This document shows, piece by piece, positions 63,901 through 64,000 of a stretch of DNA of 64,000 bases; position 1 is the first letter of the stretch, and every line of letters begins with the position of its first letter. Under the pieces are notes generated by a model that saw only the letters and a list, made by a program, of their open reading frames with translations, made no database searches and was not told where the DNA came from. A program made the translations under genes and the position numbers. The stretch is from Plantago major (lineage: Eukaryota > Streptophyta > Magnoliopsida > Lamiales > Plantaginaceae): positions 71,227,871 through 71,291,870 of the forward strand of contig CM048842.1 of assembly GCA_026545765.1 (NCBI GenBank), given 5' to 3'.

Positions 63901-64000
63901 ACTCTGGCCATTACTTGAAGAGTCCTTTTATTCCTTAAATCAAAACCATTTTGTTGAGGTGTCTTAGGAGCTGAGTATTCATGCATGATTCCTTTCTTTT
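57216..64000 (-). mobile_element. Sirevirus-type Ty1-copia fossil 2 (5' part outside window)
   Basis: Minus-strand LTR element nested in fossil 1. From its 5' side: integrase core end (from the window edge to about 63.6 kb), reverse transcriptase with its YVDD region near 62.5 kb, RNase H ending at 61595, a non-coding stretch with a T-rich tract, an acidic accessory/env-like ORF region (60150-58834) with a plant-transposon-associated domain near its end, a purine tract next to 57996, and the 3' LTR. It is broken, with only a few interruptions visible, so it looks better kept than fossil 1. Age cannot be measured because the 5' LTR is off the window, but it is younger than its host element. 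Confidence 0.83.

Overview
This is nuclear DNA of a eudicot plant. The genes are split by many GT-AG introns, the intergenic DNA is AT-rich, and plant-only families are present (chloroplast phosphoribulokinase, the glycolate/glycerate exporter PLGG1, a BASIC PENTACYSTEINE factor, UGT85-type glycosyltransferases). Plant Stowaway, Harbinger, hAT, Mutator and CACTA DNA transposons, a plant LINE and Sirevirus-type copia fossils fill the rest. The protein flavour and the MITE family built of CTGAACTGAA repeats suggest Caryophyllales (beet/spinach/quinoa side), but this is a weak inference.

Layout. 1-1.6 kb: 5' part of a 4-coumarate:CoA-ligase-like gene (minus), running off the left edge. 3.8-8.6 kb: complete 11-exon CSC1-like/OSCA mechanosensitive channel gene (minus) with a tyrosine-rich repeat tail. 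8.6-12.4 kb: no gene; an intact-looking non-autonomous hAT element, a Harbinger-type MITE and a TA microsatellite. 12.4-19 kb: PLGG1 (plus), whose promoter-proximal region and first exon are present twice as a 455-bp direct repeat; a 3-kb block between the repeats carries the last exon of pyrroline-5-carboxylate reductase. 19.3-21.1 kb: small copia fossil with both LTRs. 22.3-22.9 kb: BPC gene (plus). 23.4-25.4 kb: PRK (minus). 26.7-31.2 kb: 12-exon SCAMP gene (minus) with a Stowaway MITE in one intron. 33.1-44.4 kb: tandem pair of UGT85-like genes (minus); the left one is intact, the right one carries a stop at the first residue of the PSPG box. Between them lie a MITE pair and a decayed L1-type LINE that itself contains a Mutator-type MITE. 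45.5-64 kb: transposon nest. A decayed CACTA element contains a Harbinger MITE and is cut by a Sirevirus fossil, which is in turn cut by a second Sirevirus fossil in the opposite orientation that leaves the window at the right edge.

Functional links: PRK (Calvin cycle) and PLGG1 (photorespiratory glycolate/glycerate exchange) are both chloroplast carbon-metabolism genes, but they are separated by a BPC gene and lie on opposite strands, so I read this as coincidence and not a cluster. I found no RNA genes, no CRISPR and no clearly new biological system. The most unusual items are the PLGG1 first-exon duplication around a P5CR fragment, an upstream ORF overlapping the PLGG1 start, the UGT pair with one copy stopped in the PSPG box and patchy identity, and the datable nested insertions. 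Splice sites were read by eye from GT-AG signals, frame continuity and remembered family sequences.
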